Assembly: GCA_934155165.1 (NCBI GenBank)
Contig: CAKPGS010000004.1
Location: 1-41,913, forward strand
Source: an uncultured Clostridia bacterium
Lineage (GTDB): Bacteria > Bacillota > Clostridia > TANB77 > CAG-508
Direction of reading: 5' to 3'
DNA: 41,913 bases
Shown: positions 1 through 8,516 of the stretch, piece by piece
Layout of the letters: each line of letters begins with the position of its first letter
How positions within the stretch are numbered: the stretch's first letter is position 1
Translations under genes and position numbers: made by a program
Notes under the pieces: generated by a model
Told to the model about the DNA's origin: nothing
The model's input: the letters and a program-made list of their open reading frames with translations, nothing else
The model's database searches: none

Positions 1-165
1 CGTTATAGAAGAGAAGATGAAATAGGAACACCATACTGTGTAACAGTTGATTTTGATACTCTTGAAGATGAAAGCGTCACTATAAGAGATAGAGATACTA
101 TGGAACAAGTAAGAGTAAAAATAGATGAATTAGAAAAATGGATTGAAGAAAAAGTCGAATTTTAG
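1..165 (+). CDS. glyS: Glycyl-tRNA synthetase, C-terminal end (partial)
   Basis: Frame 1 is open from the window edge to a TAG at 163-165 and gives the last 54 residues of a protein. The stretch RYRREDEIGTPYCVTVDFDT followed by TIRDRDTMEQVR is the characteristic anticodon-binding-domain ending of the dimeric (alpha2) class II glycyl-tRNA synthetase, which charges tRNA-Gly in the cytoplasm. Only the C-terminal tail is visible; the catalytic domain lies upstream of the window. The next gene starts 62 bases downstream with its own ribosome-binding site. Confidence 0.9.
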   Translation, partial: RYRREDEIGTPYCVTVDFDTLEDESVTIRDRDTMEQVRVKIDELEKWIEEKVEF

Positions 166-227
166 TAGATTTTTGTGAATTATAATGTTATAATTATAAA
201 CATAATTAAATAGAAAGGAGAAAAAGT

Positions 228-470
228 ATGATTTATCCTGATGCTTTTATAATCTTCAAAATTATTGGAAATGAAGAACAACATGCAAAGATTTTTTTGT
301 ACCGAAAATCGGAGTGCATATATTCAGGAAAAATACAAGATATTTCTCCTGATAAATTTGAACGGCTAAATATTTTTTTAGAAGAACTAGTTCGAATTAA
401 TGACAATTCTGGAATTTCTCTCAAATTCGGAATAATAGAGGTACAAGATTTGTTAGAAGGATTCAAGTGA
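228..470 (+). CDS. Hypothetical protein, 80 residues
   Basis: An ATG at 228 follows a good ribosome-binding site (AAAGGAG at about 214-220) and opens an 80-residue frame. I do not recognise the family. The protein is mixed alpha/beta in character, has no membrane segment or signal peptide, and contains one cysteine. It begins with a hydrophobic stretch (MIYPDAFIIFKIIGN) that looks like a beta strand of a small cytoplasmic domain. It lies between glyS and a repeat-containing gap before mtaB. An open frame on the opposite strand over the same bases is treated as a shadow because it lacks a ribosome-binding site. The strong Shine-Dalgarno sequence is the main reason to believe the gene. Confidence 0.6.
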   Translation: MIYPDAFIIFKIIGNEEQHAKIFLYRKSECIYSGKIQDISPDKFERLNIFLEELVRINDNSGISLKFGIIEVQDLLEGFK

Positions 471-550
471 ACACTTGAATTCTTCTATTTTGAAGAAACT
501 AGAAAGGCAAAATTATAATAAATTTATGAAAAGACGAATGCAATTGAAAT

Positions 551-652
551 GTTATTAGAAATTGTTTAATTATAGCAAAGGAGGAAGCGATGGCTTGCGA
601 AGCAAGAGCAGCGAGAGGCTCGTTTGCTATAATTTTATAATTTCTTATAATA
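551..652. repeat. Imperfect inverted-repeat element A (about 100 bp)
   Basis: Bases 551-579 and 623-652 are an imperfect inverted repeat of about 29 bp; the innermost 12 bases (AATTATAGCAAA / TTTGCTATAATT) match perfectly. The arms are AT-rich and the 43-base centre is GC-rich. The centre contains a small palindrome (CTTGC GAA GCAAG) and the string GCGAGAGGCTCGTTTG, whose reverse complement recurs in the element at 20263-20434. The element also carries a perfect AAAGGAGG (577-584) five bases before ATG 590, giving a 16-codon frame to 640. It occupies most of the 263-base gap between the 80-residue gene and mtaB. Confidence 0.6.
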
Positions 653-733
653 TGTAATGCCGCCGAGGATTTGAATAAATTTCATTATAATTTTGCAAAA
701 AGAAGTTTAAATAAAAAGAAAGGAAATAGAAAA

Positions 734-2026
734 ATGAAAGCAGCATTTTATACATTAGGTTGCAAGGTCAACCAATACGAAACAAATGGAATGATACAAG
801 AATTTATAAAACACGGCTATGAAATAGTAGAATTTCACGAAAAAGCAGATATATATGTAATAAATACATGTACGGTAACAAATATGTCTGATAGAAAATC
901 AAGGCAAATTTTGAGAAGAACAAAACAATTAAATAAAAATTCTGTAGTTGTTGCAGTTGGTTGCTATGCACAAGTAGGAAAAGATAAACTAGAAGAAATT
1001 CCAGAAATAGACTTAATACTTGGAACTAATGAAAAAAGTAAAATGCTTTCATACATAGAAAAGTATTTAAAAACAAATAATAAAATTGAAGTTATTTCAG
1101 ATGTAATGAAACAAAAAGATTTTGATGAATTTGGAGAAGTAACATATACAGATAAAACAAGAGCTGTAATAAAAGTACAAGATGGATGTGATAGATTTTG
1201 CTCATATTGCATAATTCCATATGCAAGAGGAAGAGTTAGAAGTAGAAAAATAGAAAATGTTATAGATGAAGTAAAACATATAGCACAAAAAGGAATAAAA
1301 GAAGTTGTAATTACAGGAATTCACGTTGCATCATATGGAAAAGATTTTAAAGAAGATATAGGTCTAATAGATTTACTAGAAAAAATAAATGAAGTAGATG
1401 GAATAGAAAGAATTCGATTAGGCTCATTAGAACCAATGATAATTACAGAAGAATTTATAAAAAGACTTTCTAAATTAGAAAAAATATGCCATCATTTTCA
1501 TTTATCACTTCAAAGCGGATGTACTGAAACATTAAAAAGAATGAATAGAAAATATACTATTCAAGAATTTACAAAAGTAGTAGAGTTGTTAAGAAAAACA
1601 TATTCAGATGTAGAACTCACAACAGATATTATAGTAGGTTTTCCAGGAGAAACAGAGGAAGAATTTAAAACAACATATAATTATTTAAAAGAAATAAAAT
1701 TTTATAAAATGCATGTATTTCAATATTCACCAAGAAAGGGAACAAAAGCAGCAGTAATGGAAAATCAAATTTCACCAGAAGTAAAGGCAAAGAGAAGTAA
1801 AGAATTAATTCAATTATCAAATAAAAACCAAAAAGAAATAAATAAACAGTATATAGGAAAAGAACTAAAAGTGCTATTTGAAGAATGTGAAAATGAAATT
1901 GTGAAAGGACATACTAGTAATTATATAATGGTGGAAGCAAAAGGAAAAGAAGAAAACTGCAATAAAATAATAAATGTTGAAATAAAAAAAGAAGATGGCG
2001 AGATGTTAAAAGGAAATATAAAGTAG
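734..2026 (+). CDS. mtaB: tRNA t6A37 methylthiotransferase MtaB
   Basis: MtaB is a radical-SAM enzyme that converts t6A at position 37 of ANN-decoding tRNAs to ms2t6A. I use ATG 734 rather than the longer frame from 671 because GAAAGGA sits just upstream and the family N-terminus (MKAAFYTLGCKVNQYE) begins here. The product is 430 residues, normal for the family. Cys10, Cys46 and Cys77 fit the N-terminal UPF0004 4Fe-4S site. Cys152, Cys156 and Cys159 in CDRFCSYC are the radical-SAM CxxxCxxC cluster, followed by IIPYARGRVRSR. The C-terminal 70 or so residues fit a TRAM RNA-binding domain. No terminator is evident directly downstream. Confidence 0.96.
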   Translation: MKAAFYTLGCKVNQYETNGMIQEFIKHGYEIVEFHEKADIYVINTCTVTNMSDRKSRQILRRTKQLNKNSVVVAVGCYAQVGKDKLEEIPEIDLILGTNEKSKMLSYIEKYLKTNNKIEVISDVMKQKDFDEFGEVTYTDKTRAVIKVQDGCDRFCSYCIIPYARGRVRSRKIENVIDEVKHIAQKGIKEVVITGIHVASYGKDFKEDIGLIDLLEKINEVDGIERIRLGSLEPMIITEEFIKRLSKLEKICHHFHLSLQSGCTETLKRMNRKYTIQEFTKVVELLRKTYSDVELTTDIIVGFPGETEEEFKTTYNYLKEIKFYKMHVFQYSPRKGTKAAVMENQISPEVKAKRSKELIQLSNKNQKEINKQYIGKELKVLFEECENEIVKGHTSNYIMVEAKGKEENCNKIINVEIKKEDGEMLKGNIK

Positions 2027-2085
2027 ATTACAAAAATATTACAATAATAATACAAAAATGTAAAATATGATTTTGATGGAAACTA

Positions 2086-2114
2086 TTGAAAAAACTTGCA
2101 TATTATAGTATAAA
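2086..2114 (+). promoter_or_regulatory. Sigma-A type promoter for the 87-residue gene
   Basis: TTGAAA (2086-2091) is separated by 17 bases from TATAAA (2109-2114), 36 bases before the start at 2150. The close fit to the consensus and the lack of an obvious mtaB read-through partner suggest independent transcription. Confidence 0.5.
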
Positions 2115-2149
2115 TATTAAAGTAATGTATTACAAAGGAGGAAGCAATT

Positions 2150-2413
2150 ATGGAAGAACAATTTGAAAGTGGAGTATTTGGTGGAGTAGAAGTAAAAACA
2201 CAAGAAGAAGCTAAAGTAAACACAGAATTTAATTTACCAACAAAAGTTAGTATATGGACAAAAATAAAGAATTTCTTCTGCCAAGATATAAAAGTAGAAT
2301 TAACACCAAAACAACAAAAAGTTGAAGATGAAATAAATGAATTTTTACATCAAGAAATCACTTGGGGAAAAGTAAAAGATTTCTTATTCCAAGAAGTAAA
2401 ATTCAAAAAATAA
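2150..2413 (+). CDS. Hypothetical 87-residue protein with an internal duplication
   Basis: ATG 2150 follows AAAGGAGG with ideal spacing, so translation is well supported. I do not recognise a family. The protein is soluble, rich in Lys and Glu, and has no signal peptide. Two segments resemble each other: WTKIKNFFCQDIKVEL (about residues 36-51) and WGKVKDFLFQEVKFKK at the C-terminus. Both follow the pattern W-x-K-[IV]-K-[ND]-F-[FL]-x-Q-[DE]-[IV]-K, so the protein seems to carry two copies of a short amphipathic helix motif around a Lys/Glu linker. It has its own promoter upstream and a strong terminator eight bases after the stop, so it is probably a monocistronic small gene. Confidence 0.65.
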   Translation: MEEQFESGVFGGVEVKTQEEAKVNTEFNLPTKVSIWTKIKNFFCQDIKVELTPKQQKVEDEINEFLHQEITWGKVKDFLFQEVKFKK

Positions 2414-2420
2414 ATTAAAG

Positions 2421-2449
2421 AGAATTGCAAATATAGCAATTCTTTTTTT
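2421..2449 (+). terminator. Rho-independent terminator
   Basis: AGAATTGC and GCAATTCT form an 8-bp stem around a seven-base loop, followed by a run of seven T. It ends the 87-residue gene's transcript. Confidence 0.85.
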
Positions 2450-2457
2450 AAAAACTC

Positions 2458-2487
2458 TTTACAAAACATTAAGTAAAGGTATATAAT
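2458..2487 (+). promoter_or_regulatory. Promoter for the 66-residue membrane protein
   Basis: TTTACA (2458-2463) is followed after 18 bases by a perfect TATAAT (2482-2487), 38 bases before the ATG at 2525. It lies directly after a terminator, which supports a new transcription unit. Confidence 0.6.
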
Positions 2488-2524
2488 TAAACAAGATTTT
2501 TGTATATAGAAAGGTGGCAAAAAT

Positions 2525-2725
2525 ATGAAAATTTATGATAAAGAAATTTATAATAAACAAAAAAGTTTAAATACAGTAGTTATAATTGTGGTCGCCTTTA
2601 TAATTGGGTTTGTTGTTGGATATTTTGGAAATGCAGCTGTAAAAAATACAAATACAGTTCATCATAATAATACAGTAAATAATAGAACAACACAAAATAC
2701 AGAAATAAAAAGAGATACAATATAA
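2525..2725 (+). CDS. Small single-pass membrane protein, 66 residues
   Basis: ATG 2525 is preceded by AAAGGTGG. The first 15 residues are charged. A hydrophobic segment of about 20 residues (about 17-36, rich in Val, Ile and Gly with a GxxxGxxxG-like spacing) is a transmembrane helix. A polar tail rich in Asn and Thr follows and ends in a charged segment. The tail is probably extracytoplasmic, with the basic N-terminus inside. No family is recognised. The gene has its own promoter and lies just before the pheS T-box leader, with no terminator seen between them, so some pheST transcripts could start here. Confidence 0.6.
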   Translation: MKIYDKEIYNKQKSLNTVVIIVVAFIIGFVVGYFGNAAVKNTNTVHHNNTVNNRTTQNTEIKRDTI

Positions 2726-2739
2726 ATATAAAAAATAAA

Positions 2740-2995
2740 ATTGAATAAAGCCGATGAAAAAGCAAAGTATATAAACAATAATTATTTTTAAAGAGAAAGT
2801 AAATCGTGGCTGAAAGTTTACTAAAATAATGTTTATAGAAATTTCACTTTTGAGGTTTTTTCTTGAAATAATAGTAGGGAAAAGCGGTTGCAACGATATA
2901 GCAAATGAGGTTGAATTATAAAAATATTTCAATGAATTTAGGTGGTAACACGGGTAAAAGAATCGTCCTATGCAAGGGATGATTCTTTTATTTTT
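2740..2995 (+). promoter_or_regulatory. T-box riboswitch controlling pheST
   Basis: The leader carries the T-box hallmark GGTGGTAACACG (2941-2952). Immediately after it comes a terminator hairpin (arms about 2956-2968 and 2976-2989) with a T-rich tail. Upstream, AGAGAAAGTAAATCG with a matching TTTACT arm resembles the distal part of Stem I, and TTC at 2843-2845, followed by A, is the likely Phe specifier codon. By the known mechanism, uncharged tRNA-Phe pairs with the specifier and the T-box sequence and stabilises the antiterminator, so pheST is read through when phenylalanyl-tRNA is scarce. The specifier is placed by position and gene context, not by a computed fold. This leader fills the 314-base gap before pheS. 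Confidence 0.88.
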
Positions 2996-3039
2996 ATATA
3001 AAAATAAATTTATATAAATAAAATTTAAAGGAGGAAACT

Positions 3040-4089
3040 ATGAAAGAGCAAATTGCAAAAATGAAAGAAACAGCATTAGCAGAAATTAGTAAGGCACAAG
3101 ATATTACAGAGTTAAATAATGCTAGAGTTAAATACTTAGGAAAAAAAGGTGAATTAACAGCCATTTTAAGAGGAATGAAAGATTTAAGTGCAGAAGAAAG
3201 ACCTATTATAGGAAGCTTAGTAAATGTTGTAAAAACTGAATTAGAAAATTTAATAGAGGTAAGAGAAGAAGAATTTAAAAAAGCAGAAATAAATAAAAAA
3301 TTAGAACAAGAAAAAATAGATATAACTTTACCAGCAACAAAAGTAAAAAGAGGAAGTAAACATCCTGTAAACAGAATAATAGAAGAAATAGAAGATTTAT
3401 TTGTATCAATGGGATATGATGTATGCAGTGGGCCAGAATTAGAAACAGATGAATATTGCTTTGAAAGATTAAATTTACCAAAAGGTCACCCAGCAAGAGA
3501 TATGCAAGATAGTTTTTACATAACAGATGAATATTTATTAAGAACACAAACATCTGCAGTGCAAGCAAGAACGATGATGGCAAATACAGAAAAAACACCA
3601 ATAAGAGAACTAACAGCTGGAAAAACATATAGAAGAGAAGATGATGCAACACATTCACATCAATTTGGCCAAGTAGAAGGGTTAGTAATAGATTACAAAG
3701 AAAATAATGTTTCTTTAGCAGACTTAAAAGGAACACTAGAAGTATTTGTTAGAAAAGTAATAGGAAAGAATAGTGAATTACGTTTTAGACCAAGTTATTT
3801 CCCATTTACAGAACCATCTTATGAAGTAGATGTATCTTGCTTTAAATGTGGAGGAAAGGGATGTAATCTATGTAAACAAACAGGTTGGATTGAAGTATTA
3901 GGTTGTGGAATGGTTCATCCAAATGTATTAAAAATAAATGGTTATGACCCAGAAAAATTTGGAGGATTTGCATTTGGAACAGGAATAGATAGACTAGCAA
4001 TGTTCAAATACGGAATACCAGATATGAGATATTTATATGCAAACGATGTAAGATTTTTAAGTCAATTTGATAGAAAGGATGTGGACTAA
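3040..4089 (+). CDS. pheS: Phenylalanyl-tRNA synthetase alpha subunit
   Basis: PheS is the catalytic subunit of the (alpha-beta)2 synthetase that charges tRNA-Phe. ATG 3040 follows AAAGGAGG. The 349 residues are normal for the family. An N-terminal coiled-coil (about 1-90) precedes the class II core. Visible motifs are GPELETDEYCFERLNLPKGH (about residue 128 on), FRPSYFPFTEPSYEVDV, and motif 3 GTGIDRLAMFKYGIPDMR near the C-terminus. A zinc-type cysteine pattern CFKCGGKGCNLC lies between motifs 2 and 3. The stop codon directly abuts the pheT TTG start, which indicates translational coupling. Expression is controlled by the T-box leader. Confidence 0.98.
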   Translation: MKEQIAKMKETALAEISKAQDITELNNARVKYLGKKGELTAILRGMKDLSAEERPIIGSLVNVVKTELENLIEVREEEFKKAEINKKLEQEKIDITLPATKVKRGSKHPVNRIIEEIEDLFVSMGYDVCSGPELETDEYCFERLNLPKGHPARDMQDSFYITDEYLLRTQTSAVQARTMMANTEKTPIRELTAGKTYRREDDATHSHQFGQVEGLVIDYKENNVSLADLKGTLEVFVRKVIGKNSELRFRPSYFPFTEPSYEVDVSCFKCGGKGCNLCKQTGWIEVLGCGMVHPNVLKINGYDPEKFGGFAFGTGIDRLAMFKYGIPDMRYLYANDVRFLSQFDRKDVD

Positions 4090-6462
4090 TTGAAATTAAG
4101 TACAAACTTTTTAAAAGAATATGTAGATGTTGATGTAGACACAAAAACTCTAGCAGAAGCAATGACAAAAGCAGGAAGTGAATATGATTCAGCAGAAAAT
4201 TTAGTAGAAGCAACAAACTTAGTTATAGGAGAAATAAAAGAATGTAAAGAACATCCAGATTCAGACCATTTACACCTATGTAAAGTTGATGTAGGAAACG
4301 AAATTTTAGATATAGTATGTGGAGCTCCAAATGCAAGAGCAGGAATAAAAGTAATAGTTGCTTTACCAGGAGCAGAATTACCAGGTGGAGTAAAAATAAA
4401 AGCTGGAGTTATTCGTGGTGAAAAATCAAACGGAATGATGTGTGCTTTATATGAAATAGGAATAGATAAAAAATTCTTATCAGAAGCAGATAAAAACGGT
4501 ATATGCGAATTACCAGAAAATGCAGTGCCAGGAGAAGATCCAATTAAATTTTTAGGATTAGATGATAGTGTAATAGATTTTGACTTAACAGCTAATAGAG
4601 GAGATTTACTAAGCATTTTAGGAATGGCTTATGAAGTAGGAGCAATTTATGATAAACCACTAAAAAAAGAAGTAGACTTATCTCATAAAGAAAATGGAGA
4701 AGATATAAACAATAGCTTTAAGGTAGAAGTAAAAACAGATAATTGTAAATTATTCTTAGCAAAAAGAGCAGAAAATGTGACCATAAAAGAAAGTCCAGAT
4801 TTTATAAAAAATAGACTTATTGCAAGTGGAATAAGACCAATAAACAATGTTGTAGATATAAGTAACTATGTTATGTTAGAACTAGGTCAACCATTACATT
4901 TTTATAATGCAGATAATTTAGATGGAAAATTAATTGTTAGAATGGCAGAAGAAGGAGAAAAATTAACAACTCTAGACAACATAGAAAGAACACTTACTAA
5001 AAATGATATTGTAATTTCAAAAGAAAATGAAGCAATAGGTTTAGCAGGAGTAATGGGTGGACTTACAACAGAAGTAGAAAATGATACTAAAAACATAATA
5101 ATAGAATCTGCAATTTTCGATTCTGTTTTAGTAAGAAAAACATCAAATAAAATAGTTAGAAGTGAAGCAAGCAACAGATTTGAAAAAGGATTGGATTATA
5201 AAAGAACATATATGGCAGCAGAAAGAGCATGTGCATTACTAGAAAAATATGCAGATGCAACAATTACAACAGGAACAGTTGTATACGATAAAATCGAGAA
5301 ACAAGAAAAAAACGTAGAAATAAAATACGAAGATATAAATAGAGTTTTAGGAACAAATATCTCAAAAGAAGATATATTAGACGTATTTAGAAAACTTGGA
5401 TTTGAATATAAAGCAGATGATGAAAAAGCAATAGTAAATGTACCAAGTAGAAGAATAGATATATCTATAAAAGAAGATTTAATAGAAGAAGTAGGAAGAA
5501 TTTATGGAGTAGACAATATAGTAGGAAAATTACCAACATTACCTATAAAAACAGGAAGCTACGACAAAACAACAAGAAGTATAAGAAATAAAATGGTAGA
5601 TTTAGGATTAAACGAAACATTATCATATATATTAATAAATGATGCAGATGTTCATAAATTTACAACAGATGAATTTGAAGAGTTAAAACTATTAGACCCA
5701 ATTACAATAGAAAGAAATACTTTAAGATATAGTATGATTCCATCTTTATATAAAATATATGAATACAATTATGCAAGAAATCAGAAAGATGTTGCAATAT
5801 TTGAAATTGGAAAAGGATTTTTCAGAAAAGGCGATATATACGGAGAAGAAAACAAGTTATGTGCAATACTTTCAGGAGAATTCTATTATGGAGTAGATAA
5901 CAAGAAAAACGTAGACTTTTATATTGTAAAAGGAATAGTTGAAGAAATGTTAGATTACTTGGGTTATGAAAATAGATATAGCTTTGTAATGCCTAAAAAT
6001 ATGCCAAAAGAATTTCATCCAGGTCAAACAGCAGAAATAAATGTAAATGGTCAAAGTGTTGGAATTATGGGAAAACTTCATCCAGAAGTAACAAAAGAAG
6101 ATGTATTTACATTTGAAATAAACTTAGATAAATTACTAGCAAAAAAAGTTGGAAATATGAAATATAAAGAAATATCTAAATATCCAACAATAAAAAAAGA
6201 CTTAGCAATAATTATAGATAAAGATATAACTTCAAAAGAAGCGGCAGATGTATTAAAAAGAGCTGCAGGAAAGCTATTAACAGAAATAGAAGTATTTGAT
6301 GTATATACAGGAAAAGGAATAGAAGAAAACAAAAAAAGTATAGCATATTCACTATCATTTGGAGCAAAAGATAGAACACTAACAGATGAAGAAATAAATG
6401 CAGTATTAGAAAAAATAATAGAAGCAGCAAAAACAAAATTAAATGCAGAGCTAAGAAGCTAA
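4090..6462 (+). CDS. pheT: Phenylalanyl-tRNA synthetase beta subunit
   Basis: PheT is the large subunit of phenylalanyl-tRNA synthetase; it binds tRNA and hydrolyses mischarged Tyr-tRNA-Phe. The start is a TTG directly after the pheS stop, with GAAAGGATG upstream as ribosome-binding site. The 790 residues fit the full-length family. In order: an N-terminal segment, an EMAP-II-like tRNA-binding domain (about 40-150), the B3/4 editing region (about 200-390), B5 (about 400-480), the catalytic-like core, and a C-terminal anticodon-binding (FDX-ACB) domain beginning near KEISKYPTIKKDLAII. A strong terminator follows, so pheST is a two-gene unit. Confidence 0.98.
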   Translation: MKLSTNFLKEYVDVDVDTKTLAEAMTKAGSEYDSAENLVEATNLVIGEIKECKEHPDSDHLHLCKVDVGNEILDIVCGAPNARAGIKVIVALPGAELPGGVKIKAGVIRGEKSNGMMCALYEIGIDKKFLSEADKNGICELPENAVPGEDPIKFLGLDDSVIDFDLTANRGDLLSILGMAYEVGAIYDKPLKKEVDLSHKENGEDINNSFKVEVKTDNCKLFLAKRAENVTIKESPDFIKNRLIASGIRPINNVVDISNYVMLELGQPLHFYNADNLDGKLIVRMAEEGEKLTTLDNIERTLTKNDIVISKENEAIGLAGVMGGLTTEVENDTKNIIIESAIFDSVLVRKTSNKIVRSEASNRFEKGLDYKRTYMAAERACALLEKYADATITTGTVVYDKIEKQEKNVEIKYEDINRVLGTNISKEDILDVFRKLGFEYKADDEKAIVNVPSRRIDISIKEDLIEEVGRIYGVDNIVGKLPTLPIKTGSYDKTTRSIRNKMVDLGLNETLSYILINDADVHKFTTDEFEELKLLDPITIERNTLRYSMIPSLYKIYEYNYARNQKDVAIFEIGKGFFRKGDIYGEENKLCAILSGEFYYGVDNKKNVDFYIVKGIVEEMLDYLGYENRYSFVMPKNMPKEFHPGQTAEINVNGQSVGIMGKLHPEVTKEDVFTFEINLDKLLAKKVGNMKYKEISKYPTIKKDLAIIIDKDITSKEAADVLKRAAGKLLTEIEVFDVYTGKGIEENKKSIAYSLSFGAKDRTLTDEEINAVLEKIIEAAKTKLNAELRS

Positions 6463-6511
6463 AAATATATCTAAAAATACTTGAAATTTTAAATTAAATA
6501 AGGTATAAATA

Positions 6512-6552
6512 AAACATATTGTAAAACAAAATTTACAATATGTTTATTTTTT
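6512..6552 (+). terminator. Terminator of the pheST operon
   Basis: A perfect 14-bp stem (6512-6525 AAACATATTGTAAA with 6532-6545) around a six-base loop is followed by a T-rich tail. Confidence 0.88.
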
Positions 6553-6568
6553 GCAAAGGAGAAAAACT

Positions 6569-8044
6569 ATGAAATTAACAATAAAAAAAGCACATATTTT
6601 TACAATTATATTAGGTGCAATTTTTGTAAGCTTAAGTATATTTCATACAAATTTATGGTTTGATGAAAGTTACTCTGTAGCTATTGCAAGACATTCTTTT
6701 TCAGAAATATGGAACATAGGTGGAAACGATGTGCACCCTATTTTATATTATTGGATGTTACATATAATTCAAATAATAACAGGAGGTTCAGTTTTAGCAT
6801 ATAGAATTTTTTCTGCTATTCCAATTATAATTCTTGGAATTTTAGGATTTACCCATATAAGAAAAGATTTTGGAGAAAAAGAAGGTTATATATTTTCATT
6901 ATTAACCTACTTTATGCCAGCAATGAGTGTATATACAAATCAAGTAAGAATGTATTCATGGTCTATACTTACAGTTACAATTCTTGCAATATATACATAT
7001 AGAATTTTTAAAGGAAAAGATTCAAATAAAAACTTAATAATATTTGGAATATCAAGTTTATTTAGTATATATCTACATTATTATGGATTAATGGCAGCAG
7101 GAATTATAAATGCAATTTTATTAATTTACTTAATTATAAAGAAAAGAAAATCTACAGCAATAAAAATAACATTACTTGGAATAATTCAATTAATAGCATA
7201 TATACCATGGCTTATTAATTTTGCTACACAATTAAAGAACGTATCGGGAGGATTTTGGATAGGCTTTGAATTTCCTAAAACACTAATAGAATTAACAAGT
7301 TTTGGATTCTTAGGAGATTATATAAATGGAAATTTTGGTTTATATCAACATATAATTTTTGTATTAACTATAGAATTATACATATATTTAGGTGTGAAAA
7401 TTTATAAATACAAAAAAGAAAAACAAGATATAAAACCAGCAATATTATCTGTTATAATCTATGTAGCAGTAATAATTGCAGCATTATTAATAACATTAGT
7501 TATGAAAACATCAATTTTATATTATAGATATCTGTTTGTAATAACAGGATTATTTATATTTGTTTTAAGCTTTGTTTTAGCAAAAGAAAAAAACAAAATA
7601 GTTTCTCTTTTTATTTGTATAGTAATAGTTTTATTAGGAATGATAAATAATATAAAATTGATAAATGAAAATTATGATGAAAGCAATAAACAACCAATTG
7701 AATATTTAAAACAAAATGTTCAAGAAGGAGATTTAATAGTATATTCAGATGTTGGTGTTGGAGCAGTTGTAAATGAATTTTTAACTCAAAATAATCAATA
7801 TTTTTATAATGCAGACCATTGGAATATATACGAAGCATATAAAGCATATGAGCCAACAATGAAAATTACAGAAAATGATGAATTTACAAATAGTGCAAAC
7901 AGATTTTGGCTTGTAGGATATAACGAAAATATTTACAACTACTTGTTCAATAATGAAAAATATAGTAAAATAAGTACAGAAACCTTTGATACAAAATATC
8001 AAGGAAATTACTATGTTATAATCTTAGTAGAAAAGAACAGATAA
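6569..8044 (+). CDS. GT-C type membrane glycosyltransferase (family 39/ArnT-like)
   Basis: This 491-residue integral membrane protein has about ten hydrophobic helices. ATG 6569 is chosen over TTG 6551 because AAAGGAG lies just before it. The first periplasmic loop has the GT-C signature: LWFDESYSVAIARHSF with the acidic pair Asp-Glu, then GNDVHPILYYWML, as in ArnT/PMT-type enzymes that use polyprenyl-phosphate sugars. A soluble C-terminal domain of about 110 residues (from about 380) follows the last helix. The acceptor is unknown; glycans of the wall or surface proteins are plausible. It is followed 15 bases later by the zinc-ribbon gene and may be co-transcribed with it. Confidence 0.75.
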   Translation: MKLTIKKAHIFTIILGAIFVSLSIFHTNLWFDESYSVAIARHSFSEIWNIGGNDVHPILYYWMLHIIQIITGGSVLAYRIFSAIPIIILGILGFTHIRKDFGEKEGYIFSLLTYFMPAMSVYTNQVRMYSWSILTVTILAIYTYRIFKGKDSNKNLIIFGISSLFSIYLHYYGLMAAGIINAILLIYLIIKKRKSTAIKITLLGIIQLIAYIPWLINFATQLKNVSGGFWIGFEFPKTLIELTSFGFLGDYINGNFGLYQHIIFVLTIELYIYLGVKIYKYKKEKQDIKPAILSVIIYVAVIIAALLITLVMKTSILYYRYLFVITGLFIFVLSFVLAKEKNKIVSLFICIVIVLLGMINNIKLINENYDESNKQPIEYLKQNVQEGDLIVYSDVGVGAVVNEFLTQNNQYFYNADHWNIYEAYKAYEPTMKITENDEFTNSANRFWLVGYNENIYNYLFNNEKYSKISTETFDTKYQGNYYVIILVEKNR

Positions 8045-8059
8045 AGGAGATAAAGGAAT

Positions 8060-8515
8060 ATGGAATTTGTAACATGTTGCATTTGTGGAAATAGAGTTCA
8101 ACAATCTAATGGAATTGATATTTGTGGTGTTTGTGTAAAAACACAGGGAGATAGAATTAAAATTCTAGCAATAAAAAAATACCTAGACATTTATCCAGAA
8201 GCTACAGTTCAGGATGTATTAAAAAATTTAGCAGTTAGACAAAGTGATATAGATAGATATGTAAAAGAGGGTAGTGTTAGATTAATATATTCAAAAGAAG
8301 GAATGAAAGTAGTTAATGCAAAAAGAGAAGAAAAAGAATTTAAAAATAGCAGTGAAGAAGACAGAAAAAAACAAGTTATAAGTGAACTTGCTAAAGCTTA
8401 TAATCCTTATGTAGGAAAGGATAGAAACATAAAAGGAACGAAAACATTACAATCCAAATTGGTTTATGATTTAGATCGAAGATTTAATAATAACCAAAAG
8501 GGAGAATCTAGATAA
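8060..8515 (+). CDS. Zinc-ribbon/helix-turn-helix protein, YvyF-like
   Basis: The 151-residue protein opens with a compact zinc ribbon: Cys6-x2-Cys9 and Cys22-x2-Cys25. Next comes a helical region, YPEATVQDVLKNLAVRQSDI, continuing to RYVKEGSVRLIY. This arrangement resembles the N-terminal part of the YvyF/TIGR03826 'flagellar operon protein' family, where a ribbon precedes a MerR-like helix-turn-helix. The C-terminal 70 residues are charged and low in complexity. AAGGAGATAAAGGAAT precedes ATG 8060. No flagellar gene is present in the window, so a flagellar role should not be assumed. A nucleic-acid-binding regulatory role is inferred only. Confidence 0.6.
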   Translation: MEFVTCCICGNRVQQSNGIDICGVCVKTQGDRIKILAIKKYLDIYPEATVQDVLKNLAVRQSDIDRYVKEGSVRLIYSKEGMKVVNAKREEKEFKNSSEEDRKKQVISELAKAYNPYVGKDRNIKGTKTLQSKLVYDLDRRFNNNQKGESR

Positions 8516-8516
8516 A

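Noticed and set aside
590..640. 16-codon frame as an annotated gene
   Set aside because: It lies wholly inside an inverted repeat and is tiny; kept as a finding, not as a coding region.
671..733. N-terminal extension of MtaB
   Set aside because: The family N-terminus and a ribosome-binding site place the start at 734; the extension is Lys/Asn-rich and unlike the family.
3275..3736. Long minus-strand open frame opposite pheS (and similar Leu-rich frames opposite recJ, relA, dnaK, cmk and typA)
   Set aside because: They lack ribosome-binding sites, are compositionally extreme (Leu/Phe-rich) and shadow well-identified genes on the plus strand.
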